Positions 38,157-50,094 of a DNA stretch of 64,000 nucleotides are shown here, in pieces. Below the pieces are notes generated by a model, which had not been told where the DNA came from, made no database searches, and saw only the letters and a list, made by a program, of their open reading frames with translations. Positions within the stretch are counted from its first letter, which is position 1, and each line of letters opens with the position of its first letter. Source of the DNA: Camarhynchus parvulus. Its lineage: Eukaryota > Chordata > Aves > Passeriformes > Thraupidae. The stretch is from assembly GCF_901933205.1 (NCBI RefSeq), contig NC_044572.1, forward strand, positions 110,806,965-110,870,964, read 5' to 3'. Position numbers and translations under genes: made by a program.

Positions 38157-39089
38157 GTGAGACCTTGATCCTGCATCCATTGGTATGCACCATAGTTGCT
38201 TAAAGGACAGTGTTTGGGTATAAATCAGTCACAGTCATGTGGTCCTTTTATACACTAAGCTAATAGTAGCCTTAATTCACAATTAACAGTTCCTTTCTTG
38301 TGCTCTAATCTCATTCTTCATATTTCCTGGTTATACTGTAAGTAGTCCTTTTGAAACTGCTTGTCAATCCAACTAAAGCACAGATGATAAGTTATCTAAT
38401 GTCTTTTTGTGTACTGTTTGACATTCTATTCTTGTAAATAATTTATTAGCAGAGAAATTGCAATGAAAGTTTGACTCTGGCTTCTTTCAGATGTTCATCT
38501 TGACAATTTATGATCTTTCACAAAATATTTATCTTACGTTCAGGAAGAAAAATGAACCAAGAGACAAATTTGATATTGCATCAGTGGGTTCATTCCACTT
38601 TTACATGTTTTTTTCAGTGAAAGAGATTTGAATCCCATCTAATCAAAGTTGAATCAGCTCCGATGAAATGTTCAGAAGCCTTAAGTTGTGAAGGCAGCAT
38701 GAAAGAGTAGGAGCGCAGAGTCAGTGAGGGAGGTTACCATTGAAGCTGTCTGGAAACTCAGTTTGTTACAAAGACTATACAGTGTAACCTGTTTCATGTT
38801 TGTCCCTGATACTTCAGTGTCTCAATCAGAACTCCCTAAAGCCCATTTTAAAGGTATTGGAAATCTTTAACAGTTGCTTTGAACATTTTCACAGTTATTT
38901 TGGTTTCTGTGAAGCAACGTGAAAAGAGTAAGTTGCGACTTATCTGAGAGATATTTTGAGATGATTTATTTCCTGGTTGCTAATAGAAATCCACATTCTG
39001 CAGAGCGACAAAGAGGCCAATTTTCCTCCCAACCACCTTTACGTTACTCTGTCTTTACATATAATACACATCAATAACAATTTTTTGTC

Positions 39090-39108
39090 TTTTTTTTTTT
39101 TTTTTTTT
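39090..39108. repeat. Poly-T tract (19 T) followed by AG
   Basis: T19 followed by AG looks like an acceptor, but no open exon-like block follows. Treated as a simple repeat. Confidence 0.7.
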
Positions 39109-40390
39109 AGTCTGGATCTTAAACTAAATTTTCAGTCTACAGTTTGACTTCATCAAGATCAGGCTTTTGGAATTTCTGCATTCCCTGGTTTTAGAGCTAA
39201 AAGGAAAAAGCAGAAGTTGATTCTGAGCGTAATTCACACCTGATGAAATATGTGGTTTAGCATTGCATTCATTAGGCTGAACCAAAGTTGTCTGCTGTGT
39301 TACACAGTGGTGTACTGGTGATGACCATGCTAAATGGCTTTTAAGCTACCTTGTGTCTGCAGAAGGCTGTCTGTGCAGGAATTAATGCTGTTCTTAAGAT
39401 ATGTTTTAAACTAGTGCAGCCTGGGTGTCAGGATGGCCCTTATTCTCAGATACTTTGCTTTTGACGTAGTAGTTTATCCCTTCACTGAGAAGAGCATCAT
39501 TTGCTGCCTCTCAGAGTGCTGTCATGCTGTACTGGTGACATGGACACATCATGTCAGCCTACAGAGGTTAAAATAGATTCTCTTCCCCACATTAGCTGGT
39601 GAGTGAATGCATGAGTTAAGCTAACACCTCTTAGCTTTATTCTGGAAAATACTCTGGAATTCTAACACTGAGTGGAATAACATTGGCTGGATGTAGCATA
39701 AGATCATGGATGATCTGATTGACGTAGATAAGCTCAGCGGTGAGTTGTTGAATCAGTACACCAAGTTTTGCTGCCCTAGTAATACTGTTGCTGTTTTACT
39801 TGCTATACTGGGCATATGCAGAGTGGTAATTTGACCCAGGCAGCTTTTATTGCTGTGCCTTTCCAGATCTCCTTAGTGTGCTGTCTTTAGACTCCCTCTC
39901 CAAAGCTCTTGCTCTGCTCACACAGTGTAAAACCAGGTTGGATTTTTGGATGCACTACTCAGCCAGAGAAGATGCGCCCAAGACCTGTTCAAGGAGGTTC
40001 CTGCTTGTCCTTTGTTGACAGTGTTTTGTGATGTGTCAGTTTGTCTAGCATAGAAGATAAGGTAAAGCACCTTTGAAAAATAGAGACTTTTAAAAAATGT
40101 GTTAGCTTTGACAATGACCAAGCAGAATATAAGCAGAATATAATTCAATATAAATGTTTACCACTTCTGGAAACTCAGATAACTTCAGGAATCAAATGAA
40201 ATATTGAAATGATTTTTCCTGCATGTATGTTTTAACATATCAAGAGGTTTCTTTCTCAACATAAAACCTCTACCTGGGCACACTCTTATGCCTTTTGTAT
40301 TTCTGGTTTTCTTCCTTTTAAATTTATACCTATATTTTGGGAACCATACTCCATTTTTAAACAAAATGTGTTTTACTGTCATTTTTGCAG

Positions 40391-40722
40391 AAGTTTTACC
40401 CAGCTTAGCCATCTGTAGCTCTCCTGTGCATGCCTTGTCACAGGATGCCATTCCTGTCCCTGCAGAGAAGCCACATTCTGAGTCTTGTATTTCAGATAAA
40501 CCTCATTCTTCCATGAGCAGTCTCTCCCTGGTTGCTCACTGAAGCTGATTGCCACACCTGTCCACTTCTAAGATTTTTCCTTCAGCATTCAGTGGTGACA
40601 TTGCAAAGAAAGAAATTCTAGGAGGCAACATTGAAGGAGGTACAGCAGCTGCCAATGCAGAAAATCCTGCCAATGTTAATAAATCAAGATCTTTTAAAAT
40701 GTCCACTCTTCTGAGCAATTAA
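40391..40722 (+). other. Candidate terminal exon or decayed coding sequence with two TGA codons
   Basis: After a good acceptor (TGTTTTACTGTCATTTTTGCAG, ending 40,390) one plus frame reads 49 codons, including SPVHALSQDAIPVPAEKPHS, to TGA at 40,540. One codon later there is a second TGA at 40,546. The same frame then stays open for 57 codons, including AFSGDIAKKEILGGNIEGG and ENPANVNKSRSFK, to TAA at 40,720. The composition after the two stops is as protein-like as before. Both TGAs are one C-to-T step from CGA, the usual decay of CpG. Possible readings are a last coding exon ending at the first TGA, or a pseudogene. A degenerate A-rich tract follows at 40,749, as a processed copy might have. 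CAG|GTAAGA at 40,927 could be the donor if the exon continues. The family was not recognised. Confidence 0.35.
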
Positions 40723-40748
40723 GGCCAGCAGAAGATGTATCTTAAGGC

Positions 40749-40800
40749 AAAAAAAAAAGCAAACAAACCCCACAACCAAAAAACAAACAGTACACCCCCC
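40749..40800. repeat. A/C-rich low-complexity tract
   Basis: A run of about ten A, then AAAC and CAAA units, ending in C6. It may be a degraded poly(A) tail of the preceding coding-like block or an unrelated simple repeat. Confidence 0.6.
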
Positions 40801-42603
40801 ACTTCTCCCAAGCCCCTTTGTAGGTCCACAATTTTCTTCTATTTCTGCACCAGTGGCTTAATTTGACGGTCTGCAGAACCCAGAATTTTCCTTTTGGGAG
40901 AATTAGTTTATTAGTCCAGTTTACAGGTAAGATTGTTGAAGTTCCTCATTCTGTTTGTATTCATAGCCAAGAACAAGTTCCCAGGTCTTGTGTGCAGATA
41001 TCCACATTTGCAGATCATCACCCTGCATGGTTTGTAGTGTGGATTTAACTCAGTTCACCTCCAGGCAAGAAACCCATGCAGCAAAGCACAGTGTCTCTGG
41101 CATCTTGTGGGACCACATTCCAGTAATCACAGGAGACAGATTCTCTGTGCATATAAATCATGTGTGTACAACAAGAAAATTACCATTGCATTTCAGTTAC
41201 CAAATAAATCTTCCTAATAATATTATGGCAGACTTGTATTTTCTACAACATTTTGAGTTTGGGGCTTTTTCAGCTTTGAAACTCATCATCAGGAATAAAC
41301 TTTGAAATTATATATATTCTTATTTGTTTTCAATAATTTTTCCATAGAGAAAGGGCAGAGCATGTTTCATTTAAGCACTTATTGCTTTGATTTTTGATCC
41401 TTTGCTTGTAAATAATCAGTATTCATCTGACTATAGCACCAGAAAGGACCCAAATATTAAAAAAAGTTTTTTAACTCTTTTTCACTGTGACACTTTGAAA
41501 AGAAGAAAAAAATAACCCTTCATATTAATTTCAAAACATCAAGATTTGTTTTTATTTGTTGAAAATTTCTTTAAATATTTTGCATGGTCAAACTTGTGAA
41601 GTTACATTTCTTTAATTTTTGAAGGATTAAAATTTTTAGGAACCTTGTATCTATCTTTTGGGTGAGACTTAGCTCTACTGATGACAGCAGCATTTTTTAG
41701 TTCATATATTTTTTCATGTTTATGTAGGCATTTTTATTTTTATCCAACCATGAAATGTGTATTAGCAGTGCTTTAGACACCTGGGAAGTTAGATTATGTT
41801 TTTTGAATGGTAGGAAAAAGCAAATAAAAATGATGGTTCTTGTTCACAAACCTCTCTCAGAAAGTGAAATGCCCATTCCAATTTCTTTTGTCTATGCACC
41901 AGGAATAAAGTTTGCTGAAGCAAAAGTTTTGGTTAACTCTCTTGTATTACCATTTGCCAGAAATAAGGATATGGGTGATTTTCTTTTCCTTTGAGGATGC
42001 CTTTGACAGTACATCAGGGTTCATGCACCCTGTACTTTAGTTGCTGAAGGAATTGGGTAGGGCAAGAAGTGGTTTATCAGCTTGATAAATGAGTTTGAAC
42101 TGATACATGCCAAAACCTTATTTTGATAGTCTTACTGTCTAGAAATTAGAAGTACAGCTATGATATCTGAAGTGAGCTATGCATTCGGAACCACTCTTTT
42201 AATGCTTTATTGAACAGGTGGATAGTTTTGCTGGTCTGTCTTCATTTTTACTAGGTTTTGGACAAGTTTTGAGTGTGGGAGAAAAATACCTTTTCTTCCT
42301 TTTTCAGGTATTTTTAGAAAATACCTGATATTATCTGGTACTGGAAAGCAGACAATTTAGGATTGAACAGTCATGAACTCCGTATGTGCACTATTGCCCT
42401 ATAACCAAAGTGATAGGACACATGCTGTAGAATTTCTGGTATGTAAAGATGCCTGCTGCTGTAAACAGTCTTTAAAGTGTTGGAGCAAGCTGAAAATGCC
42501 TAACCAAAAGAAAAAAAGACATTGGAACACCTAATGGAATCTAAGACAATAAATACTTATCTTGGAAGAAACAAACTGATGAACTGGAACCTGAAAGCAG
42601 GTA

Positions 42604-42915
42604 ATAGCGAGATGGGTGTCGGTCTCTTCTCCCATGTAACAAGTGATAAGACAAAGAGAAATGACCTCAAGATGTACCAGGGGAGGTTTAGATTGGATAT
42701 TAGGAAACATTTCTTCACTGAAAGGTTTGTCAAGTATTGGAACAGGCTGCCCAGGGAAGCTGGTGAGTCACCATTTCTGGTGGTATTTAAAAGACGTGTA
42801 GATGTGGTGCTTAAGGACATGATTTAGTGGAGGACTTGACAGTGTTAGGTTTATGGTTGGACTTGACGACCTTTAAGGTCTTTTCCACCATAAATGATCC
42901 TATGATTCTGTATTT
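42604..42915 (+). mobile_element. CR1 LINE 3' fragment, plus orientation
   Basis: Matches the conserved avian CR1 3' end in order: GTCGGTCTCTTCTCCCATGT, AACAAGTGATAAGACAAAGAG, GGAGGTTTAGATTGGATATT, TTGGAACAGGCTGCCCAGGG, then GGTTGGACTTGACGACCTT and a tail with CCTATGATTCT. The copy is 5'-truncated, as most CR1 copies are. The 101-codon frame at 42,522-42,827 is mostly CR1-derived non-coding sequence. Confidence 0.92.
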
Positions 42916-45423
42916 CTATGGCTTAATATACTACAGCTCTGAAGCATAACTTGAGTACACTAGGAACTTTCATTGTCTGAACAGAATGAGCTAAGTCTAT
43001 GTCACATTGTCTGACTAAGACAAATAGGAGAGCTGAAACATCTCTGAGTAATCCTTTATTTTACTGCATGAACAGTTTTTGGTTTTCCTTTTTAATTACT
43101 GGTTTTTGTAGATGAATCAAATTTATTGGGAGGCCTTTTCCAGCTTTACTGTTTTCTGCTGAATATTGGAGCTTAGCAGTTCTATTTGTCCATGCTAGAT
43201 TAACTTCAGATACTCTCTTCCCTCAGCTTCCCCATCTTCCATTCACACAGAAAACACTCTGAAAGAGAGTAGGGCCCAGGTTTAATTGCTGGAACCTAGC
43301 ACAAATAGTAAGGCAGACTGCAGATAGAGACAAAAGTGAAAAATCTGGACAGAACAGGTGAGAGAATCACTCTTTTATCTGGAGAATAAAAGGCTAAGAG
43401 ACAGACACAATGAGAAGGGTCCTGCAGAGAGGGGCTGAGTTGGGGAGAGGCAGGACAGGTCTGGCAGAGCTCAACAGGCAGGAGGACTAAACTGGGAGCT
43501 AGCATCTACCTGTGTGTTCTCAGTAATGAGGGAGGGGAAACAGGTTTTTGCAATTAACTGACTGATTTAATAGCTAATCTGCTAATCTGCCTCAGCTCCC
43601 TCTTCTCTAAGATATTGACAGGTACCTTCAATTACCTCACACAAGTAGTAATTAGTCTCTATTTCAGTGTTGGTTCCTGAGGTATTCACTGCATGTAACT
43701 ATATTGTAGTCAGGTGAATTAAAGATGTAGATGCTCTGCTTGCTGTGGCATAGATGGGTTTGTATCTATATTTAGTTCAGTGTATGCTTTCTATTTGAAA
43801 GATATTTCTGTACTTACATTCTGATAATAAAAGCTGAAAACTAGGGCTTTTTGAGTTAATGGAACTACACACTTTCAGTTGTTTTCCCCTCTATCCCTCT
43901 GAAATCAAAGCATTGCAAAAACTAAAATAATTCCAGAATTGAGCTTTATAGGGAAAAATGGCCTAATGTCCATTTTAAAGAGCTCTGAGTTACAGTAGAT
44001 GACTAAAGCTAGAGCTTGACTCATTTAAAGTCAGTATATGGAGACTAGCAAGCTCACTCAGAGATTCCCTTGAAAGTAATATGCCAATTCAGGAAATAGA
44101 AATCAAATACATCTATTCACCAACAGTGTTCTTCATAGTCATGAATTGATTTTAATGTCAGTTCCAATTTGTTGTGAAAGTTTTGAGGCATTTCCCAACA
44201 GATGGGGCTTAAGTGATTTAGTTTTTGTTATCAACTGAAGTGCTCAGTTTTTCCTGGGTAGCACTTATTCACTGCTCTTGAGATTTGTTTCCTGCTGTTT
44301 TGAAGCATGTCCTGTCTTGCTTTGGCTGAAGATTGCTCAGTTGAATGCTGATTTTCTGTGGGAAAAGTGTAAGGAGAGAGTAGTGTAGGATAGACTTTCT
44401 GAAGTCTTGCAAACCTCTGTCATAGAGGTCTTATGGGGGCTCTTAGTGACCAGAGAAAGCTTTCTCTGCATGAAATATTTTTGTGTACATGTATGTTTTA
44501 CAGTTGAATTTACTAATTAGTCTGCAGAAATTTCTTTCTTGTGTCACACTTGTTCTTTTTACTTCCAGTAGGACTTAACCGGCCTGGAAATAACTGTACT
44601 TCTTGAGGTAATTTGTAATACTTGATTACCTAAATTGTCAGAAGGTATAACAAATACTTACATTTCTATGCCTTCATAGCTTATTTATTTAATGGATATA
44701 TTTAAAACTCAGCTTAACCTTCTCTGTTGAAAATTGAATATGTAGATCTTTGCTTTGCAATTTAGTATGTAGCCCTTAGGTTTTGCATCAAAGTATTGTT
44801 TTCTTCCATCCCCTTTGTTAAATAATTGCTGGGAACCGTCGGTTTATGGACATTCAATTAAGTAATTTGTTTCTCATAATTAAATAATGAACCACAGCAA
44901 CCAACCAAGTAAACATGCTCAGAAATGATGTCTGAAATATTTTTCCATAAGTCTGACACCAATTCAATGGCTGTATCTCGGGTAATGAAACTGATTTATT
45001 ATATTAGATAATTTGATCAGTGCAACCCAGTCAAGGATGGCCCTGATTGCTGCTAAAAGGGCCTAATTATGATGGCATATGTTGTCATTAAGGCTTTGTT
45101 GGTCAACCATGGTTATTAAAAATGCTACTTTTCTTTAAGCTATAGATTTCTTTATTGCAGTGGCATTCCACAGAATAACAATACAATAAATTGGCCTTCT
45201 GCTTCCATGAGATGAAATAGAAACTTAATCTTTATTTTGGGAAGGAGAGAAGAAAGAACAACCTCAGTTCCCATCTGAATGACTTTGTGTTGCTTGCTGC
45301 CCACGTTTAGTGAATCCTCAATATGCTTCCAGTGGAGTAGCAAACATTTGATTTCAGCATTGTGTGAATGCATAAACATGCTTGTACCCATCAATAAATG
45401 GATTAAACTGAATATTTAAGGTT
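42916..45423. other. Gene-free stretch with a conserved-looking block
   Basis: No exon or transposon is supported. The right part (44,820-45,140) has the texture of a conserved regulatory element and is listed separately. Confidence 0.45.
44820..45140. promoter_or_regulatory. Candidate conserved enhancer-like element
   Basis: Complex, non-repetitive sequence with many homeodomain-core ATTA/TAAT motifs, including CATTCAATTAAGTAATTTG and CTAATTATGATGG near 45,063, an E-box CATATG at 45,076-45,081 and the block AGTCAAGGATGGCCCTGATT. No open frame crosses it. This density of AT-core sites in unique sequence next to gene-free DNA is typical of developmental enhancers, but conservation itself was not testable here. 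Confidence 0.3.
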
Positions 45424-45870
45424 TCTGTTGTTGCGCGGAGAGAAAAAGACTCTACAACTTTTTTAAGTTATAGGGCCGGTATGTTTATTCAGCGCTGGAC
45501 GCAGGCCAGAGAGACAGAAAGACTGCTCTATTTAAAAGGGCATGCGCACCTTTGCGAACCCCAGTCCTCCCTTTTATCCCCCTTTCAAATGCATATACAT
45601 ACAATTTCACAATAGGCTCATACATATTCATTTCTATGAATTTCGCAGTGACTTTTGCTGCTAATTTTCATTATCAGAAGGAATTTCTTGTGTCCCTGTC
45701 CTGTTCCCGTGGTGTCTCTGTTTTCATTTCACTGTCTCCTCTTTATCTTCTTGTTTTTCTATCGAAGCAGCCTTTCTCTTTGGCCTTAACTTGACACAGA
45801 AAAGCACCTTTTACCCTTTTTGCTCTAGGGGGGATTTTACCATGCCTCACTGTGTGGGAATTATCAGGGG
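45424..45870 (-). mobile_element. ERV LTR, minus orientation, boundaries approximate
   Basis: On the minus strand the block has an ATAAAAGG TATA-like box (plus CCTTTTAT near 45,571-45,578), then AATAAA (plus TTTATT at 45,484-45,489) about 90 bases later. It ends in a U5-like GAGTCTTTTTCTCTCCGCGC with a CA terminus on the plus-strand side near 45,424. This order is a retroviral U3-R-U5 layout. The start of U3 is uncertain, between about 45,800 and 46,010, because no target duplication was found. Class is unresolved. No gag, pol or env could be recognised next to it. Confidence 0.65.
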
Positions 45871-46213
45871 AAAGGCAACTTATTTCTGACTGAAAATTCT
45901 TATTCATTATTATAGTGCTTTGAGCATCCCTGTAATACAAAAGGCTGTTTCTGGTACTCCTCCCAGATCTCAGTTGTTCTGCTCCAGCATAGTGGAGCAG
46001 GTCATCTTCCCTGTTAGAAGAAGGTGCTCTTTTAGCTTCACCACTGAATGGCATTTCACTTGCATTTTTTAATTTCATGAAGATGTTGGAAAGAGGAGAG
46101 GTGGAGCCATGACCTTCATTCTGCAAAGCTTCTCTGGTTAGGAAAGGAAATAGGACCTGTGATGTGTGAAAATGGGTGTTAATTTGCTGCCTTACAGACT
46201 GGCCTGTGTCCAT
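45743..46213 (-). other. 156-codon open frame running into the LTR, unassigned
   Basis: Minus-strand frame whose last third lies in the presumed U3 of the LTR at 45,424-45,870. It is Ser/Arg/Lys-rich, with no transmembrane segment and no retroviral domain that I can see. It could be a remnant of internal element sequence or chance. Confidence 0.2.
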
Positions 46214-48866
46214 ATTGCTTTGCTTAGTCCTTGAAACAAGGACAGGGCTAAGCCCAATCTCACCCTTTTGCTATCTTCATTTTTTTCATGTGCTTTGCAA
46301 TAGTTCTGTACATCACTATACTTACTTGAAGGGCTTATATCTTCAAACCATTCCCTTTTCTTCTTGACTTTGCAAATAAGCTTTTAAAGACGTAGAAACT
46401 GTCTGCAGCTTGTACACAGAAGCTGCTTCCTATCCCATTCTACCCTCCAGAACAGCAGAATTGCTGAAACACGAGTGTTATGTTCAAGCATAGCTTTACT
46501 GGTTTGGCCCATAGCTGTTTCAGAAGTGCATTATACTTCAAAAGAGCATAATATTATTTGAAATGTGTGTTGCAAAATAGAGATGAAGCAAAACCTAACA
46601 TTTTTTGCATATTTAAGGAATGGTACTTCTAACTACCAAAAAATGTTAGGGCTAGATTGTAATGCAGAAAGTGTGAGAGTCTTTGGGGAGATGTTTTGGC
46701 TGTTAGAGACTGTAAGGAGTATCCATCGAGGACAAGTTTACAGAGAAGCATTTACATTAATCAGTGTGCACTTTGCTAGGGAAAAACACAGTGATTCAAG
46801 GGTGAGGAAACACCATGAGACCATGGATAAGATTATGCTTTGAAAGAAGATTTTTGCAGTGTTTCAGTTTATAATTGGATTATGTTGCACATTTCAATGG
46901 TACATACATAAAATCTTTTAGGAATGCTGCAACATTGATGGTTTCTCCAAAAGGACAGAGAGGATGATGATGAAACACCATTACAGTAGGTAAATGTGTT
47001 TTTTGTTTTATTTACTGTCATCTCTGCAATGATGCAACAAAGAGATAAATAAGATTTTTAAGTCATGTGTGAAAGATTTACCTGCAGTATTTTGTGAGAA
47101 CACTTGAAGTGTAAACTCTCACAAAGTGAGGACACTTTGCTCCATGTTTCTGCAGGCAGTACTCTGAATAGTGAATGAATTTATTAAGATTAATATAAAA
47201 ATAGGGTGGAGTTGTATGATTATTGGTTATTGACTCATTTATGCTTCAGTAAGGTTTTAAAATTCTCTGTTTCTGCAGATGAAAGATTATTTTGTGTTTT
47301 GATCAGATCTGAAAACCTTTCTGAAATTTTTGCTGACTCATCCACTCCATACTAAAATCTGTTGTATGCCTCAAATGTTTAGTGAAATATTTTCTCCTGA
47401 AAAGAAAAATATTTTGAAATAAATAATACTTTAAAAAATGCCTTACAGACTGTCTTAAAGGCCTTAAAGCTTATTTTGAAGTTATCCTGGTGGAATAGTA
47501 TTTTTCTTGTCATGTTTGTTGAGAGTAAGATGATAACTGATACTTACTATTCAATAGGACTGACAAATAACAATCAATCTGTGATTTCCTTTGATAGATT
47601 TTTATGTTCAGAGCAAGAATCTTGCTCAGTGGCTGTAGCTACAATTTAATCAGTAGAGAATATAAATTTGCTGCTTTGACAGCCTAATGATGTAGAAAAC
47701 TCTGAGGAAGAAGTAGTCAATAAAGAGGTAGATGCTTACTAATCCTACCCTTCCTCACAGGAAAATCTTACACTGTGTTAGGTTTTGATTTTAATGGTAC
47801 AACGGGTAGCTTAAGTGCTGAGTAACACAACTCATCTATTAAAATAAATTTTAAAATAGTTTAACCATGTAAACAAATGTTTATATTATATAAATAATGG
47901 AAAGGATTGTCCATGGCCTTGAAATATCAATGATGTAGTCAAAATGCTATATTACTCATTTGTGTAGCTCGTGTTGTAAAAAACAGATGTTTACTGTAAA
48001 GATATTACTTCTTTATTTTTCTTCTTTTTTTTTTTAATCTAAATGCAAAACTAGTTTTTCCTGGCTTTTCCCAATAAGGACCAATATTCTTGCAGCTGAC
48101 TTCAGCCGCTTTCAACTTCCTCAGAGGCCTGCAATTTTTTTAAAACTAAAACTGTCTTACTGGTTTTATAGTTAATTTTCCTATTCAACATAAGAGGAGC
48201 ATGGTGAATACTTATCTTATGGTGGATTTTTAAAGAAAGTGTTCCGTTCTGCCCCAAACAGAATAGGGAAGACTTTGTCTTCCAGTTTTTTGGAGTCCTT
48301 TTTAATCCTTTTTCCATTTGGAAACAAAGGAGTGCAATTTTGAGAATTACAATGTTACTGCTAGAATGAACTCAAGCAGAAATAAAATAGAAAGTCTGTG
48401 AGAGTCATTACCTTTATTCTATGTAATAGGAACTTGAAAATTTGCAGGTGCTGTAACTGGTAAGCTCTGCATCCCATAAATATTACCAGAGCCCAGCTAG
48501 TGATACAGTTGCAAGCACCAGGTACTTGGCTGAAAGGTTAAATCAATGAGCAGTATTATCAGTGCCCTTTTCGTTGGCTTGTCAAGAAAAATACACAATA
48601 CAAGCAGTTACTCTGTCAAATACAAAACCCAAAACATATTTTTAGGCATTTTGTCTTAGATACCATCTGGATTATATGTGATTTTAGGATTGCATTGATA
48701 CAGTACTTGGGGTTTTACAACTTCAGAATAATGGAAATCTAATCCACATTTTAAGGTAAGGCAGGTGAGAGAGCTTTAGTGTTTCAGAAGCAACATAATG
48801 TATTGGGGTTGGTTATCCTTTAGCTAATTTTGCTGTTATTTTGAGAAATAGTACAGTTCCTACCAC

Positions 48867-48904
48867 AAGTATATAGTATATATACAAGTATACAGTATAT
48901 ATAC
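48867..48904. repeat. Two-copy 19-bp AT-rich tandem repeat
   Basis: AAGTATATAGTATATATAC at 48,867 is repeated as AAGTATACAGTATATATAC at 48,886, with one mismatch. Confidence 0.75.
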
Positions 48905-48997
48905 CACTTTTGTATATAGTATTAAATGTATAAACTTGATAACATATTTCTTATACCATTACTTCTTGTGACTTCAGGGGGTATTTAGATGTCTAGA

Positions 48998-50094
48998 TCA
49001 AGACCTCCTCTCAGACTCAGTGTATGGCAAGTGTAGATTTCTGCAGCAGTTCAGAGCACCTAAATTAGACTCATCCCTAATAAGCTCTGAAGAAATCTCT
49101 CTGTATCTGTTGCTTTTGTAAAGAAGCTTATAGTCTGTAATGATCCTGCTTAAGCATTTAGTATGCTTAATGTTTGCTGATGTGAATACTCTTGTATGTT
49201 TTCTTGAAAGTGTGCTGCTTAACTGATCCAAAACACCAGATTAGGGTTTGATACCTGAAAATAAATTTGGAGTGTAGGTAGGCTAGAAAGGTATCTCTTC
49301 ACCTCATTTGTAAAGGTTATCCCATAAAGCACAGGTTGTCCCTTCTTTAAAGCACATTGTGATTCCACGTGTCGCAACTGTTTGGGGATTTTATATGATG
49401 ATAAAGTAAATGTCATTACAACTGCTATTTGAAATTTTTTTTTTAATAAATCAATAAATGCTGTACTGGAAAGGGTATAATTAAAAAAAGGTGAAAAACA
49501 CAGAACAAAAAGGGAGAAAACCATATTTTTTTGTTGTTTGAAAAGCAAAGTATTCATACTTACAACAAGCTTAAAATGTTTTAAAAACAAGTCAAGTTTT
49601 AATGCAACTGAAAGAATGGCGCAAGGACATTTGAGCCAGAATAAAAGACAGAATGGAAACCTGCAAGTGTGGAGGACACACTGATGGGGTTGGTTAAGTA
49701 ACCAATTGCTGGGTATCATCATGTTAAGCAAAACCCACCAGGCAGTGTTCCAATCTAATATGTCAGCCTATGAATAGGTTCTTTGCAGGCGCCATACGGT
49801 ATAATTAAAGTTTAGGAAAAATGTTTAAATCCATGTCTCCTTAAATAGTGACAATTCTAATTTTGGAAGGTGCTTAACCCTCAAATTTGAATGCATGCAT
49901 CTTTTCAAGAAAACAGTAAGTCCAATTAAAAACCAAAACCTTAAAACTGAAAAAAACCAAATCCCAAACAATACATTTTTTTTTAAGTTTGCATGAACAT
50001 CTCTATATATGCATGACAGGTTCAAATTGATTGTGCCAAATGATGCATTGCTACTAGTACTGGGGAAAAGTAGAACTCTGTTCTGTCTACCCAA
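48998..50094 (-). other. Chain of minus-strand open frames, possible decayed gene
   Basis: Three minus-strand frames follow each other: 50,094-49,825 (89 codons), 49,731-49,219 (170 codons, the longest outside the CpG island) and 49,231-48,998 (77 codons). The second and third overlap by 13 bases in different frames. The middle one is Phe/Leu-rich where poly-T/poly-A runs are crossed, so part of its length comes from low complexity. No domain, signal sequence or splice sites were recognised. Confidence 0.15.

Larger units (their letters stand above)
31022..42603. other. Presumed intronic stretch with exon-like islands
   Basis: Mostly AT-rich unique DNA with poly-T tracts at 37,405-37,427 and 39,090-39,108. 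Three exon-like blocks stand out on the plus strand (33,245-33,325; 37,751-38,156; 40,391-40,722) and are annotated separately. The plus strand is also unusually open from 40,288 to 42,000, with 61-, 105- and 79-codon frames, but none has a recognisable domain. Confidence 0.45.

Noticed and set aside
39090..39110. Poly-T plus AG resembling a 3' splice site
   Set aside because: No open exon or donor follows at a reasonable distance.
41755..41994. 79-codon plus frame that looks mildly protein-like
   Set aside because: No acceptor, donor or homology visible; it begins at a GTG rather than ATG. Kept only as a remark in the flanking block.
42522..42827. 101-codon frame with a protein-like sequence
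   Set aside because: Most of it is the 3' part of a CR1 LINE; the same motifs recur in the copy at 57,155.
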